Made by a program: the position numbers and the translations under genes
Shown here: positions 15,631-29,000 of the stretch, piece after piece
Layout: each line of letters opens with the position of its first letter
Numbering within the stretch: position 1 is the stretch's first letter
Notes under the pieces: generated by a model
The model's database searches: none
Told to the model about the DNA's origin: nothing
What the model saw: only the letters and a program-made list of their open reading frames with translations
Origin: Amphibalanus amphitrite
Taxonomy: Eukaryota > Arthropoda > Thecostraca > Balanomorpha > Balanidae
Direction: 5' to 3'
Length of the DNA: 64,000 bases
Assembly (NCBI RefSeq): GCF_019059575.1
Contig: NW_024882209.1
Location: 186,001-250,000 of the forward strand

Positions 15631-16671
15631 TTAACCCTCGCCGGACCTATTGGTTTTCTACATACGCGCCGGCCGAGGGGGGGGGGGGCGGGTACGACCC
15701 CCCCCTCGCCGTTTCGCCCCTGATGGAGCTAGCGCGTCGCGGAAAAAACGAGCGTGTGCGCCGTTACGAGACGCAGAGATTGGTACCCGATTTTAAGGTC
15801 CTAGGTCAACCGGTGACCTCTGAGGTCAGGTCAAGTGCCCCAGGGTACGGTTCAGTTTTTGGTAAATAACTTCGCAAAAAACGGCCGCAGAGCGCCGATT
15901 TTGGCAGCATCGTGTTCGCCTCGCTCAGGCGCGTCGAATGATATACTTTTTGTCCGGGTCAGGTCAACTTGGGGTGTTGACCTCAGGTCAAGGTCAGGTC
16001 AGCACCCCCAGGTCACGAAGTTGGTCGAAAGAGGTCATGTCGCATATCATTCGATTCGGCAGGCCTTCCTGAGTCCATTGGTGCCTTTCCCGACTCGCTA
16101 GCTCAATTTGATCAAGAGTTATTGACGAAAAACTAATTTGACCTTGATGACGTCATAAATGACGTCACGTAAGGTCAACATTGCAAAAATGACGCATCTA
16201 ACCTTGCAAGGAGTGCATCAAATCACGATTCTGTGTGCTTGAGATAGTTGGAGATCGTTCCCGGCGCCAGAATAGCAGTTTGAATTTTTCCCCATTGGCT
16301 TATAATGGTGAGGTCACGAAAATGACCTGACCTCATATGACCTTTAGGAAAAATCCGAGATATACAAGTTGTGGGACTCATAATGGATACTAGATCCTGC
16401 AAGTTTCAATTCCCTGTGACATCTCCTCTGGCAGTGAGGGCGTTGCGAAGTTGCGACATCTGAAGACCGTGCAGAGGTTCACTTATGACGTCATAGGTCA
16501 GTGACCTGACCAGACCCAAAAATGCGGTTGGTGTCAAAAGATCCGGCTTGGATCAAAGGTCAGGTATGCCAAGTTTCAGCTCTCTATCGCCAGCGTGTTC
16601 GGAGCTATCGCGAAAAAACCCTATGGGGGGGGGCGGCACCCGCCCCCCCCCCCTCGGCCGGCGAGGGTTAA
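15631..16671 (+). mobile_element. TTAA-flanked non-autonomous element, family B, copy 1
   Basis: The element is 1041 bp including TTAA at both ends. The left end is long: CCCTCGCCGG, about 22 bp, then CGCCGGCCGAGGG and the G-run. The right end is short: CTCGGCCGGCGAGGG straight to TTAA. Hairpin loops between G- and C-runs are CGGGTACGA (left) and CGGCACCCG (right). The interior is full of AGGTCA and TGACCT half-sites and contains TGACGTCA-type words. An 88-codon frame inside is not protein-like. A near-identical copy of the same length lies at 62567-63607. No transposase. Confidence 0.87.
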
Positions 16672-17286
16672 ATTCTGTGAGGAGATCGGATTAAATTGTC
16701 GTAATTTATCGGCACGGTACGGGTATCGTCAAATGAATCGTCAAGGAAGCACATCACATAATAATAAGAAAATCATGTCATTAATTCATTGCACAGTCCA
16801 CCATGGGACTGTTAACGATAATTTACTTTTTTCAAAAGAACTATGGACAAAAGTCTTCGGCCACTCTTGGTTTCCACATATTGATCCTCATAGCATATGC
16901 ACAACAGATCTGGAAAGACGGATATGACGGGTTTAGATAAACAAATCGGTCGAGGCGAGCCACCGATATTATTCCAGGCCATCTCAAGCTTGCAGCAGAC
17001 AAGGGATGGGGCTGCATCTCATTACGAACATTTGGCATGTAGCGAGAAATAAGACGGCGCCGCCATAGTCGAGTGCCTGCCAGTGTGTCTGCGTGCCATT
17101 TCTGTAGGTATAGATTGCGTGCTGACTTGCTCTTTGAAGCAGCGCCAGAACAGCTTTTTAGTCTCTCCGCACCCACCGGCGTGCTTCCAAATCCACGCTG
17201 CTCTTCATAGCTCCATACGGCTACGGGCTAATGAGATAGACGAAAACATTCTGGAAATTTACCTTTCCCGAAATCCCCTCAGAAAC
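16672..17286. other. Non-coding interval, no gene seen
   Basis: About 600 bp of unique-looking sequence between two mobile elements. No gene is recognised on either strand. Confidence 0.45.
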
Positions 17287-19446
17287 GTCCAGACCAGTGG
17301 CGGCGGAATAGGGGGTGCAGGGGGTGCAGCTGCACCCCCATCGAAAAACATGGGGGTGCAAACATATCTTTTTGCACCCCCAAAATCCGTACAAGGGGCC
17401 CGTCGCACCATCCAATACATTTTCTCCTGAAAACCAGTGATCGGGAACCGAACACTGATGTGGAATCATCCGGGATGTCCAATTATGGTCAGGAGTGTCC
17501 CATGCTAGTCTTTGGGGCCCCCACACCGGCTAGAAGTGTCCCGAGCCGCGTTTGGTGCTCCATGCGGCATATGAGGGCCCCCACGACGGCCTCAGAGGGC
17601 CCTTTTATGACGATCTCTGAGGGCTCCCACGACTACCTCTGTGCCCTGGGGCCCTACAACGGTCACTAAGGGCCCTCATGACGACCGCTGAGGGTCCCAC
17701 AGAGACTCCGGGGCCCTTATGAGACTCAGGGGTCACGCTGGCCTCTGAGGGCCCCTATGACAGCCTCTGAGGGCCCTTACGATGATCTCTGAGGGCTCTC
17801 GCGACCTCTGTCCTCTGGGGCCCTATAACGACCACTAAGGGCCCTCATGACGACCGCTGAGGGTCCCACAGGATTCCAGGGGCCCGCTGGCCTCTGAGGG
17901 CCTCTACGACGGTCTATGAGGGCCCTCGTGACGGACCTAGACCTAACTCAAGTCTGAGGGCCCATTTGGCTTCAGACGGCCCAGCGACGGCCTCTGAGGG
18001 CCCCCACCCAACCAGGCTGCAGGCAGGGGCTATGCTGGCATTTGAGGGCCCTGCAACGGTCTATTGAGGGCCCTAACGATAGCCTCTAGCGGTCTTACCA
18101 AGGCCTCTGAGAGCCCTGCAAAGGTATCTGAGGGCCCATGAAGACCCTCACTATGGCCAAGGACCCTCATGACGACCTCTGATGATCCTCTCGAAGGCTT
18201 CTAAAGGCCCTCACAACTTCTGAGAACCCCAGGACGGTCCCTGAGGGGCTGAGGGCCCTGACGACGACCCCTCTGGGCCCTCACGATGGTCTCTAAGACC
18301 CAACGCAAGCTCCAAAGGCCCACGCTGGCGTATGAGGGCCCCACGATGGCCTCTGAGGGCCTCGACGCAGTCAGGCTCCAGGGGCCATGCCGCCATGCTG
18401 ACCTCTGAGGGCCCTTTTGACGGCTTCTAGGGCCTAACGAAGGCTTCAAGGACCAACGCTGGCATCTGAAAAACCCTACGACGGCCTCGGAGGGTCTCAA
18501 CTCAACGCAGGCAGGTGCCAGGAGACATGATGGCCTGTGAGGGCCTCGCAGAGTTCAGATTCAGAGGACCCAACGACCTTTGTGGACCTTACGAAATACG
18601 AAGGTCTCCGAGAGCTCACGCAGGCTCCTGAAATTCGACACTGATTCTCAGGCCCCATGTCGGCTTGTTGAGGCACTTTATCTGCTCTCGGTGCCCCGTC
18701 GCCGGCCTCTGAGAGGCTCAATGTTGGAACTTATGGGACCATGGGCCCTACACCGGCTTTTATGGCCCCTACATCGACTCTTGGGACTCATGACCCATGA
18801 AATGTGGGTCTAAGCGGCTTCTAAGAATCCCCATGCTGGTTCTAGTAGCTGCCAGCCGAATATCTGGGCTCACACGCGAGCTCCTGGGACCCCGTGCATA
18901 CCCCAGGGGTCTACCTGCCTCTAAGACCCCACACATACTTCTGGGGCTCAAACGCTTGTCCCTGAAGACCCCACTGAGACCCCTTTCCTCTAATCAGTCC
19001 TCCATACCGGCTCTTTAGGCTAAACATCGTCTCCTGTGGCCTCCATCCCGGCTTTATAGTTTTTTTTTTTGGTGGGGGTCCGATGCTGGTTTCTGAGAGC
19101 CCTCAAAAGACTTTCGAGCCTATACTGCCTTCTGAAACCTTTCAGCAGCTTTCAAGGGACCGACCCTGATCGGAGGGCTCATTCTCTCAGAGGAGTCATG
19201 TAGGTCTCTGGAGGAGTATTTATGTGTTCGGTTTCCAAGGGGCTCCTAAACACTAGGTATGTACACTGCAATTTCAAACCTTTTACATAACTTGTGTGTA
19301 TGGGGATAGTTTTCCAAAATCTTCGTTTTTCATAAATCAATAATAATCACCCCAAAAAAGAAGGGGGCCCAAAACTTCCCGAGGGGCCCCTTGAGAAAAC
19401 TTTGCACCCCCATCCAAAATTATCTTCCGCCGCCACTGGTCCAGAC
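17287..19446. mobile_element. hAT-type element with exact 8-bp target duplication
   Basis: The 2144-bp element (17295-19438) begins CAGTGGCGGCGGAA and ends TTCCGCCGCCACTG. It is flanked on both sides by the same 8 bp, GTCCAGAC (17287-17294 and 19439-19446). An 8-bp duplication with CAGTGGCG termini is diagnostic of hAT elements. TIR-proximal sequence at both ends carries GGGGGTGC/GCACCCCC words. No transposase is present; the middle is a degenerate tandem array. It is therefore a non-autonomous, satellite-carrying hAT element. Confidence 0.93.
17560..19200. repeat. Degenerate tandem array, core TGAGGGCCC, inside the hAT element
   Basis: Dozens of irregular units of roughly 25-35 bp share a core of the type CTCTGAGGGCCC followed by a short ACGACGGC-like spacer. 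The units degrade towards the right. The same core fills the hAT-like element at 52597-54830, so the array travels with the transposon family. Open frames on both strands show no protein character. Confidence 0.88.
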
Positions 19447-21687
19447 CAGATTCTACCGTGTTTACAGATCTCTGCGATGGACAGTAATCGCATGGGGGGT
19501 AAGCTGATGCGTGCCATTCCAATTTCCATCACTTTTAACCCAGCAGCTGCCAGCTGAGCGCCTAACTTTCATGAGCACACGCCATCTTCCCTAGATTGAG
19601 ATTGTTATCTTCTCTGCAAGTCGCGTTAGTGTGACTTCCGCGTGCGGATTTGGTGCGAAGCTGGCTTTTTCCGCCGCAAACCAGACACCACCGGTGGCGG
19701 TGCGGCGGCCCGCGGGGGGGGGGGGTCACAGGGGGAGGGGGAGGTGGGGGGGGGAGAGAGGGGAACAGGCGTCTGAATGAGCGCCAAATGAACGGAGCGC
19801 GCCGGTGCCAAATGTCAACTCTGGCGAACGGAGTCATCCTCCACCCGCGCACTGGTGGCCATGACGAGAACGACTCGAGACTTGGAGGGGGAGGGGGGGA
19901 TAGAAGTTGGAGAGGTAGATACCGGCAATGATAGTGCAAATTTCTGAAAAGACATTGCACTTCAATTTCATTTTGCCCTTCAGTGCATGATAAGCGCTAC
20001 GTCAAACAATTATGCAAGAAGCAGCTGCAAATTAAAATGTCTGCAGAGAAATGAAATGTGAAGCAGGCTGGATATTTAAATGCATATCGTTACTAAAGAT
20101 TTAACAGCTCCCTCTGCAAAGATTCGAAAACGAGGCACCGAGAAGTCGGAAATACGAAGCGGATAAGCAAAAGGGACACTTTGTGAAGCTTCCCAGACAG
20201 TTGCGCTTATATTTAAACAACGGTATTGCGGAATCAATCGTACACGATCATCCCGATCCCGAACAATGCTTCCTTTTAGGACAGCACTTTATAGTGTATG
20301 GAAAAAAAACACAAAAACTCGAACCATTTCAACCCACCTGTTAGGGCGCCTCCTCCTTCACTCCAGAAACAATCGTCACCTGTCGCTCTTCGTCCGAAAA
20401 GATCGTCCTGAAACTCCTCAAGGCACTGCACAAGCGACACACCCTTCCCTCCTCAGCGATCGCTCTGTTTTGAGCCGGGAGCCAAGCCAGCTCAGCTGCC
20501 GGCAGCAGTCACCGCAAGCCCCGCCCTTCTCCTCCCCCTACCCCTCCCCTCTGGCACCGCGGCGCTACACCTGACGGAGCCGACACTTGGCGGGGTTTTA
20601 TTTTCGCGCTGCATGCAGAAGCGCGAACATCTGGCGCGAAACGGATAGGTTTTGAAACATGCTAGTGTATGGCGTAAGCGGTAAGTGCTACCTACCGTTT
20701 TGAGATAATGTCCAAGTGTCACACATGCTGCGGAAATGAAACGTTGGCCAATGACAAATGTATGAAATGTGCAATATGCAGTGTTCACGCGCGTGCAAAG
20801 TTACAGGGCGTTGGAGGCGGTGCACCGCCTGCCACCGCCTGGAGCGCTACGCAATGATGCATTTTGCACCGTTCCGTGACCTGGACCAACACAAGTCGGG
20901 GCTATCACTAGGGTATGCAATTGGTGGGGGCTGGGGCTACTGTGTATGAATCGAGTTTAACAGTTTTCAGCCCCTACCAATAGGGTTGCTTACCGTAAAC
21001 CAGGGTTTGTTGCTTGAATATTTGGTCATGAACAGTTCGTAAGCTACGTTTATTTGTTTGTTTATTAGACAGTTTACAAATTCCATCATTAAATCAAGGT
21101 CACATGTTCACGAACAGAACAATTATTTGTTCACGAACAGTTCGTGAACGTTCATGAATAAGTCATCATTTCTTATACCTTTCACGCTATCTAGATGAAG
21201 ATACATATTCCATTTCTCGTGCCGAACAGAGTGCCTTGCAGAGGAATGCGTGCCTTGCTGAGGAATGCAGCGGCGTCATGGTCAGCCCATCAGCATGCTG
21301 CCTGCAGCCAATGGGTTCGTACTACGCAATATGATTGGTCGAAGCGTAATAAGTTTCCGCGTCAAACAATACCTATTTTAACCGAAGGTTTGTTGTCAAT
21401 AGTTAAAACACTATTCTTTAGAATTGTGTTTTTCTATTGAAAAACAAATCTGAGTTCCCTGACAATTTGGCAAAAGCTGCCTGAGATCATATATAGAGTC
21501 TAGTTCTTCCTATATTAGAATAAACAAAATGATCGTCTTTTATAAAAAGGTTTATTTTCTTTGGTGATTAGTTTGTGCATAAAAAATCACAATTCCATTG
21601 CAAAAAAGCTAATTTTGGGAAAGTGAACTGTTCCATTCAACTCGCACAGTGCTGTTGGTCAGAGTTTTCCGTGTCGTGCGCGTGAAA
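19447..21687. other. Non-coding interval, no gene seen
   Basis: About 2.2 kb without a supported gene. G-rich runs occur at about 19715-19765 and 19886-19898. A palindromic word GTTCACGAACAGTTCGTGAA lies at about 21130-21150, with related GTTCACGAAC words just upstream; it may be the remnant of an element end. Confidence 0.45.
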
Positions 21688-22778
21688 ACGCCCCCCCCCC
21701 CCGCGCCGTCTAACTCGGCTCCTGGGCCAGGTAGCAACATGCATTAAGCGGCAGTCGAAAGAGCGTTCAAAAACAGGAGGACAAAACCACTTTCGTCATT
21801 TTTTAGGTCAGGTCAAAGGTTAGGTCACAAAGGTCATCAAAGGTAACACCGACGCATTACGCGGAAACCAAAAAAGCTACATGCACTGAAAACAATTTAA
21901 CCCAAGGCTGGCGAGTAAACCGCGGTGTTTTACGGGTACCCCTATCCGCAACCATTTTTTACCACCCTCCCAGGAGTAGTGCTAGGTCCCATTGCGGTGT
22001 AGTCGTACTTGCTCTGAACGGATATAACCGCTGTCAGCGAACAAGTCCGCTGAGAGCAGGGACGACTACACTGCAATGGGACCTTACTGTTACTGTACTC
22101 CTGGGAGGGTGGTTAAAAATGGTTGCGGATAGGGGTACCCTCAAAACACCGGTTTACTCGCGGGCCTTGGGTTAAATTGTTTTCAGTGTGGCCGGGGAAA
22201 AGCGCATTCCATAGCTCTTTCGAATGCCTTTCCGTACATCGTTTTCAGATTTGCCCTCAGGTCAACAGTTAAGCCCCGAGAGGGATCAGGGAAAAACAGA
22301 AAAATAACCGTTTTTACAACAAAAAATGTTTTTTTTTTCGCAATAATTTTTGACGAAAGAGAGTCTCGAGATTTGTTTTGCCAGCATCGTGTGTCCCTCG
22401 TTGAGACCCGTCGAATGAACTATAATTTGACCTTGAACGATCATGTTGATATTTTGACCTCAGGTCAAGGTCATGACCTGACTGAAAAAGGTCATGTTGC
22501 ATATTAGTCGATCTGTATCGTCAAGTGGAACACATCTGAGGTGTTTTATCGTTGGAAATTTCAAAGCGATCGTTCAGTTGGTGTAGCTAAAGCGCGAGAA
22601 TTGGAACTTTTCTGAGGTAAGGTCACGACGTGACCTAGTGACCTGACCTTGAACGACCCAGATCTGAATTTTTCACAACTTGTGCGGAAAATATGTATCA
22701 ATAGCTGTGCCAAAAACCTGACGGGGATGCGTGACCCCTACCCCCCCCCCCCCGCTCCCCCAGCACGGCGGGGGTAAT
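21688..22778 (-). mobile_element. Degenerate family A TTAA element interrupted by a foldback MITE
   Basis: Sequence from the C-run near 21690 (then TCTAACTCGGCTCCTGG and a CGAAAGAGCG word) to the C-run near 22741 follows the family A element at 2659-3878 in reverse orientation. Neither end retains a TTAA; the right end reads GGCGGGGGTAATT. The CACTG foldback at 21884-22188 splits it. It is an old, mutated copy. Confidence 0.65.
21884..22188. mobile_element. Foldback MITE with CACTGAAAAC termini, TG duplication
   Basis: The 305-bp element starts CACTGAAAACAATTTAACCC, ends GGGTTAAATTGTTTTCAGTG and is flanked by TG on both sides. The arms are long and nearly perfect inverted repeats. Comparison with intact family A sequence shows the host continuing through the site (GCTACA-TG-GCC), which supports a 2-bp duplication. 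No coding capacity. Confidence 0.85.
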
Positions 22779-22942
22779 TCTCAGACAATGGCACTCACTA
22801 TTGCAGGCATTTTCTATACGTGAAAAATTCGCCAATATTACCTCAAGCACGTGGAATCGTGACTGATAATGATTCCTCAGCAACGCTCTAAGGCTGACTC
22901 AATTGGCCCATTACTCATTTTTTATTTAGAAGTCTTTCTTAC
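22779..22942. other. Short non-coding spacer
   Basis: No feature is recognised between the degenerate family A copy and the family E element. Confidence 0.4.
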
Positions 22943-24129
22943 TTAACCCGCGCCCCACTGGGGTCTGTGTATAACACGCCCTACTGGGGGGGGGGGGGCT
23001 ATTCATAGCCCCCCCTCCTAACTCCGAAACTACTGGGCCGATCGTCAAAATTCAAACGGCGTCTGATAGCCCCGGAAAAACTGTCGAGCGAAACCTAATT
23101 TCATTGACCTCGAGGTCACCGATGACGTCACAGGTCAGGTCAAAGTAAAAATTATTAGCACTTTGGCTTGTTCACATTTTGGGCTCTGGCCGCCGTCTTA
23201 CAAGTCAGATCAGGCTCATTTTTGGTTTCCACACTCGTGAACAGATGCTCTAGATACCTTGAGGGTACCAAACTTGTACTTTGATTTTCAGGTCAGGGTC
23301 AGGTCATCACAGGTCACGAAAATATTATATCATGCGTCGGTCACGTGACACATGTTTTATGGTCCATTTAGGCCATAGATTTCGAATTTGATGTCGTCTG
23401 TGTCATTCAAGGTCATTTTGAGTCGAAATTAGCTTAGGTCAGGTCACTTTCAGGTCAAAAAAGGTCAAATTTTGAAGTTGAAATTTTTCAACAAAAAAGG
23501 TGTCTATTGGATGCAGTTTGAGCTCAGGAACACGATGGTGCCATTTATATTGGTGTACGATGCCAAATACGTACTGAAAAATTGATTTGAAAAATTAATA
23601 ATTGTGAATTTTTTGCAATAATGCGTATAACTTGGCCATTTTTGAAGATATTTAGCTAAAACTTGCTAGAGTTAGTCACAATCATGCGTTCTGTCACATA
23701 TATTCCGGTTTTTTCGAAAAGTCAAAAACTTTTTGAAAAAATATAAAAATATAAATTTTGAATAGTATTATATAAAATTTTCGAAATTTTCAAAATTTTG
23801 AAAATCCGAGATAGCAGTTTGATAGCGCGGTCAATTCTGAGTTCTTTCATGCAAAGAAATTGGATCTAACTTAAAAACTGAGCTCTTGGGAGCGATTGCC
23901 GTGGTTCAATGTTTTGCGTCGAAATCGGACGAACATGACGTCACTCTGACGTCATTTCCGGCCGACCTATGGTAGCTACGAAGTTCAAATTTTGACACAA
24001 GGTGTCAAATTGATGCAGCCGAAGGTACTGAAAGTTTGGCGTCGATTCGTCAAGCGGTTTGGAAGTTATTGCAGAAAAACCGGAGGGGGGGCTATAAATA
24101 GCCCCCCCCCCCAGTGGGGCGCGGGTTAA
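22943..24129 (-). mobile_element. TTAA-flanked non-autonomous element, family E
   Basis: TTAA at both ends with tips CCCGCGCCCCACTGGGG (left) and CCAGTGGGGCGCGGG (right). The left end is long, with a second CGCCCTACTGGGG copy about 20 bp inward; the right end is short. Loop words between G- and C-runs are CTATTCATAG (left) and CTATAAATAG (right). The interior aligns with family D (for example TCAAAATTCAAACGG near the left end and the double TGACGTCA block at about 23935-23955) but differs substantially. Its right TTAA doubles as the left TTAA of the next element. No transposase. Confidence 0.85.
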
Positions 24130-24809
24130 CCCGCGTCCGGCTGGCGGTCCGGGATTTCCACGCCCTGCTGGGGGGGGGGGCGTGTCTGAACACCCCCCCC
24201 CCTTCTAACTCGGCTCCTGGACCACGTAGCGATACGCAGAAGGCGGCGTTCGAAAGAGCGCCAAAAATAATGACGAAATCACTTCAGTCAATTTTTTGGT
24301 CAAGTCAAAGGTCAGGTCACCAAAGGTCATTGAAGGCAAAATTTTGCCGATTTCCAGGTCAAATGTCGACAATTTCCAAGAAGCCAACGCATAACTCGGG
24401 AACCAATAGAGCTACAGCGCCGCGGAAAAGCGCATTCGATAGCCCTATTAACGCCCTTTCTGAGCAATTCTCTCAGATTTGACCTAACGTCAACGGTTTT
24501 GCCTGCAGGGGGCAAAAACTGCAAAAATAACAGATTTTTTTCGGAAACAGTTTTTCTGCAATAACTTTTGCCCCAAGCCTTGTACGAGCTTACTTTTACG
24601 ACATCGTGTTCCTCTCGTCAAGACGCATCGAATGAACTATAACTTGACCTTGAAAGGTCAACTTGAAAATTTGACCTCAGGTCAAGGTCAAGACCTGACC
24701 GGAAAGGGTCATGTTGCATATCAGTCGATCCGTATCGTCGAGCTGAACACATGTAAGGCGTTTTCATCGCTCTAGCATGCCTCTATCAAGAGTTATTTGC
24801 GAAAAACTG
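24126..24809 (-). mobile_element. Family A TTAA element, inverted and truncated
   Basis: It begins with TTAA shared with family E, followed by CCCGCGTCCGGCTGG and, after about 20 bp, CGCCCTGCTGGGG. This is the long end of family A in reverse orientation. It matches 2659-3878 through the AACTGTTAG/GCGAAAAACTGTT region and stops at about 24809, where the remnant of another TTAA element begins. The short-end half is missing. Confidence 0.75.
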
Positions 24810-25004
24810 TTCGCCCCGTTCGGGTCTGCCGAGCAACGCGCCCTGTTGGGGGGGGGGGGTATTTTGCCCCTCCCTAAGATATCGAAAACCACGCACCATA
24901 CCGACAGGCGACAAGCAGCAAACGGTGTTGAATAGAGATGTCAATCGCAAACCAACTTTTTGGTATACCGATACCAAACCGATACCAACTCGGTATTTGG
25001 TATT

Positions 25005-25197
25005 TCAATCCTAATATACCTACTTGGTATTTTGTTGGTATCATGAACCCTTGCTAATGCTTATGAGGCTAAGAAATCGGCAAAAAGTTGGTATTTCCTG
25101 ATGTTCCCAAGTTGGTTTGGTTTCGGTATTTCTCCACGGTTTTGGTTGGTATTTGGTTTGGTATCGGTATTCCGATTTTCCGTGATACCGTTTCATC
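25005..25197. repeat. GGTAT/ATACC-rich insertion in family G
   Basis: Family D comparison shows about 190 bp of extra sequence here, built from degenerate GGTATTTGGTAT and ATACCAAACC words. It opens with AGAGATGTCAA, which resembles the ends of some hAT elements, but I see no clear target duplication, so the class is unresolved. Confidence 0.45.
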
Positions 25198-26044
25198 CAA
25201 CCTTGTGACCGAATTTCATTGACCTAGGTCAAACCGATGACACCACAGGTCAGGTCAAGTGTCTAACTTTCACCGTTTATTTTAAGAGAAAAGGCATTTA
25301 ACCCTATTAGTGGCAGGCTCCTGGCTACCCCCTATTAGTGGCAGGGGGGGGCTGTTTACGACCCCCCCCCCTTGATATCTCGAGATCTAACGGGCCGATT
25401 TTCAAAATTCAAACGGCATTCGATTTCGCTCAACGTGATCTACATTTCTAAAAAATGAAAAATTAAAAAATGTCAATAGGGGGTGTAGAGGGGGGTAAAA
25501 ACGGGCAAATTGCAGATATATTTTAGACTGTTTATCACGGCCAGGTTTCTGAACCAATCTTAACGCAACTTTTGCCGATCGATAGAGAATGAACCAGGAA
25601 TTCACATGGATCCTAAAAATATGCATTTTCAAAAATCATAGGCGGATACAGATCATTGAGATTGGGGGTGCACAAAAAGTATAGTAAATAAGGTTTTTGT
25701 TGGTACTGTTTCTAAAAAGGGTGGTAATGGTCTTGTTATGTTACAATTTTCTTATGAGAGAACGACTACAATTGTATTGGTCATGCATAGGCGGTGTCAG
25801 GGCACCTATGTTGGGAGGTAAAACATAACCCCCCTTTTTTTCCGTTTATTTAGAAGCCAAACAACTGAGGACGAACGCATCTCATAACAAAACACAGGAA
25901 ACGATGAGCACATAAACTGTTTCCCGAGTGGGGATGGACAGGGTCAGTGTCCCACTGTACCTAGCACTGTACATATTAGCACTGTTTGTTGTCATGGCAT
26001 TTTTAGAGCACACATACAGAGTTCACACGTTTTGTCGTCGCTCG

Positions 26045-29000
26045 CTAGTCGCCAGCCAACACAGCGGACGAGCACAGGGCGACCGCGCCGGCGGCAGCAG
26101 CAGCGACAGGGCCGCCGCGGGCAGCCGACGCGGAGGACCGGGCGGGCAGAGAACGGAGGGCGGGCGAATCCGGACCAGACGGCCGGCGCAGCCAGCGCCC
26201 CACCCCCACCCGGGACCCGGTGCGCGCCGGGAGAACAATGGACTCAGTTGTCAAGGAACAAGGATTCGAAATGGGTTGTGAATTATCTATTTCTCTTGAT
26301 ATGTTTGCAAGCCTGCCCCATTTAAGGACATGTGACTGCATTGAGTTTGATTTCAACGCGTAACGCTCTTCATTTGATGCTTCAATTTTGACTAAGGATA
26401 AAAAGTGCTGAAGGTGTGGAATACTTGAGTTATATTTTGCTTTGAATATTACTAACTTCGCTATTGTAGATATTAGCGTGCCTAAGGATCCTAACATAGA
26501 TACACGTGGAAAAACCCATGACTGATTTGTAAATCTAAACGACAACTCATACTTGTGCTTTAAATGGTCGATGATCTCTTTTACATATTTTTGCGTCACA
26601 TCGCATTCCCATACAAGATGAATTAGTGTTTCGTCGTTTAAATTACAAAAGGAACAAAGTGTGCTTTCAGCTATTCCTATCCGATGTAGGAAAGTATTTG
26701 TTGCCATTATCCTAGATGTAAAGCGATAATGAAATGATTGTAAATAAGTACTGCGTGTTGATTGACGGACATCGTCCAGTGTCTCTTCATGTATTTGAAC
26801 ATCTCTTATCCATTTACGTTTGACTGAGCTTTGAATATTGCTCGGTTTACTTTTAAGTTTGGCTATTAATACTTTATATACTTCGTGTGATATCTTACGA
26901 GTTTTCCCTAATAAAGTTAATTTGAAAGGCATAATTGGGAGTGCTACGTTTTTTACCTCTTGAGCGGCTATCGAAAGCGCTGAGATGTTTCTTACAAGAG
27001 AGGCATGACATAAAAATGTCATTTTTACGTTAAACAGCTCACATAATTCGCTCCTACCACGCAACGCTCCCGTCTCTTTATTGAATAGGTCAACCAAAAA
27101 ACGTAGGCCTTTTTCATCCCAGGACTTCACTATAGATTTCCTGAATTTCGTGTGGTCGGAGAACCACAGAGGCTCTGTCAGAAGCTCGGAAGGGGCGAGA
27201 TGCACTGAGGCACAGAACGAAACCCATGCGTTTAATACGTCTTTCCAAAACCTATTCTTAAAGCGTTTTGCAGTCACATCCTTCAATTTAGAGACACCAA
27301 AGCAGATAAGCTTTTCAACGGATGGCAAGTTGTTATTGACATGGCTTGCCCAAACTGCGTCACAACTTGACCAGTACAGTCTTTGTAACCACGATGTTTT
27401 TAAACTTTTGATGAAGGCTTCTAATTCTACCATCTTGAGTCCACCGCTATTATAGTCTTGCACCAGTTTACTCCTCTTTATTTTGTCTGATTTACTATCC
27501 CAAATAAAATTAAACAGTAAACAGTTAATTTTCTTAATAATATCCCAAGATGGATTCGGCAAAGATGTGAAAAGATGTACAAACTTCGATAATAGCATTG
27601 CTTTTACCACAGTGATTTTGCCAAGAAGTGTTAGCTTTCGCCGTCTCCACTGTGCAATCTCTTGCACTAACTTAGGGATAACGAGACTTACATTTTTATC
27701 TTCAATGTCGTTATTTGTACTATTGTAAACAATCCCAAGGACTTTTAACTCATTGACTACATTTACGCCTAGATTGCTTAAGCATTCATTATCTTTGCTT
27801 TTACCAATCGGTAAACATTTAGTTTTGTCTACATTAACTCGTAAGCCTGAGACCTTTGTAAACTGTTCAAGTTCATTGATTACCCCTCTTATTGATGGCT
27901 GGTTCAACTGCGAAAAAACTATCAAATCATCTGCATATTGTGAAACACGCGCCTCTATTCCTTGTCCTAATGCAATTCCTTTTATGATCTCCGATTTTAT
28001 CATTTGGCTAGTTAGGGGCTCGACAACTAAGTTAAAAAGGTAGCCTGATATCGGGTCACCCTGCCTTATGCCTCTTTCCATATAAATTTTATCGCCTAAT
28101 TTTCCGTCAAGCAGGATACGAGCATGGTTGTTTGAATTCAAATAAAACGTTTTTACCATTTTTACGTAAAATGGTCCAAAGTTATAATAACGAAGCGCTT
28201 CTAGCAAAAACTGCCAGGAAACTGTGTCAAAGGCAGCTTCGAAGTCAATAGCCATTGCACAGCCAGACGATCCCACATTGTTCACGTGCTCTATGACGTC
28301 ATACATCAACCTGCTATTCTCGCCTATAAATCTACCCGGGATATAAGCCGTCTGCGAGGGAGATATCAATGAACTTAATACTGATTTTAATCTGTTTGCA
28401 ATTGCAGTAGAAACTATTTTGAAATCTACATTAAGTAACGAAATTGGTCTCCATCCCTTGATTGAATCCATAGGTTTCCCTTGTTTTGGTATAAGCGTGA
28501 TGATGCTTTCCTTGTGTGAATTCAGTACTTTTTGAAAAAGAAGTCCCTCGTTTGTAGCGCGAAACAAGAATACTCCTATGAGCTCCCAAAAGTGTTTAAA
28601 GAAGGTGGAGGTGAAGCCGTTCGATCCTGGCGATTTGCCTTTCTTCATGCTCATTAAAGCACCATGTAATTCGTTTAACGTTAGAGGCATGTCTAAAACA
28701 TCTCGTTGGTCTTGCCTTAACTTTCGCGTAATATGCTTTCTGAGACACGTGGTGGGGTTTGCGTTGCTGTTTTTCTTATATTTTTCTTCTAAGTTCTTTG
28801 AAAAGTGCTTATTTATTTCTTCTTTATCATTAATGATGGAGTCACCTATTTTGAGCGACTGTATTGAGTTTCTTACTGCATTTCTTTTTTCCAGCGACAG
28901 GAAATACTTTGTGCATCGCTCTCCCTCTTCGAACCATTTTACTCTAGACCTAGTTATTAGGCCTTGAATCATAGGTTTACGTATGTTTTCAAGATTTTGC

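Noticed and set aside
15835-16101. 88-codon frame also found at 62776-63042
   Set aside because: It is conserved only because the two transposon copies are recent; AGGTCA repeats dictate its sequence.
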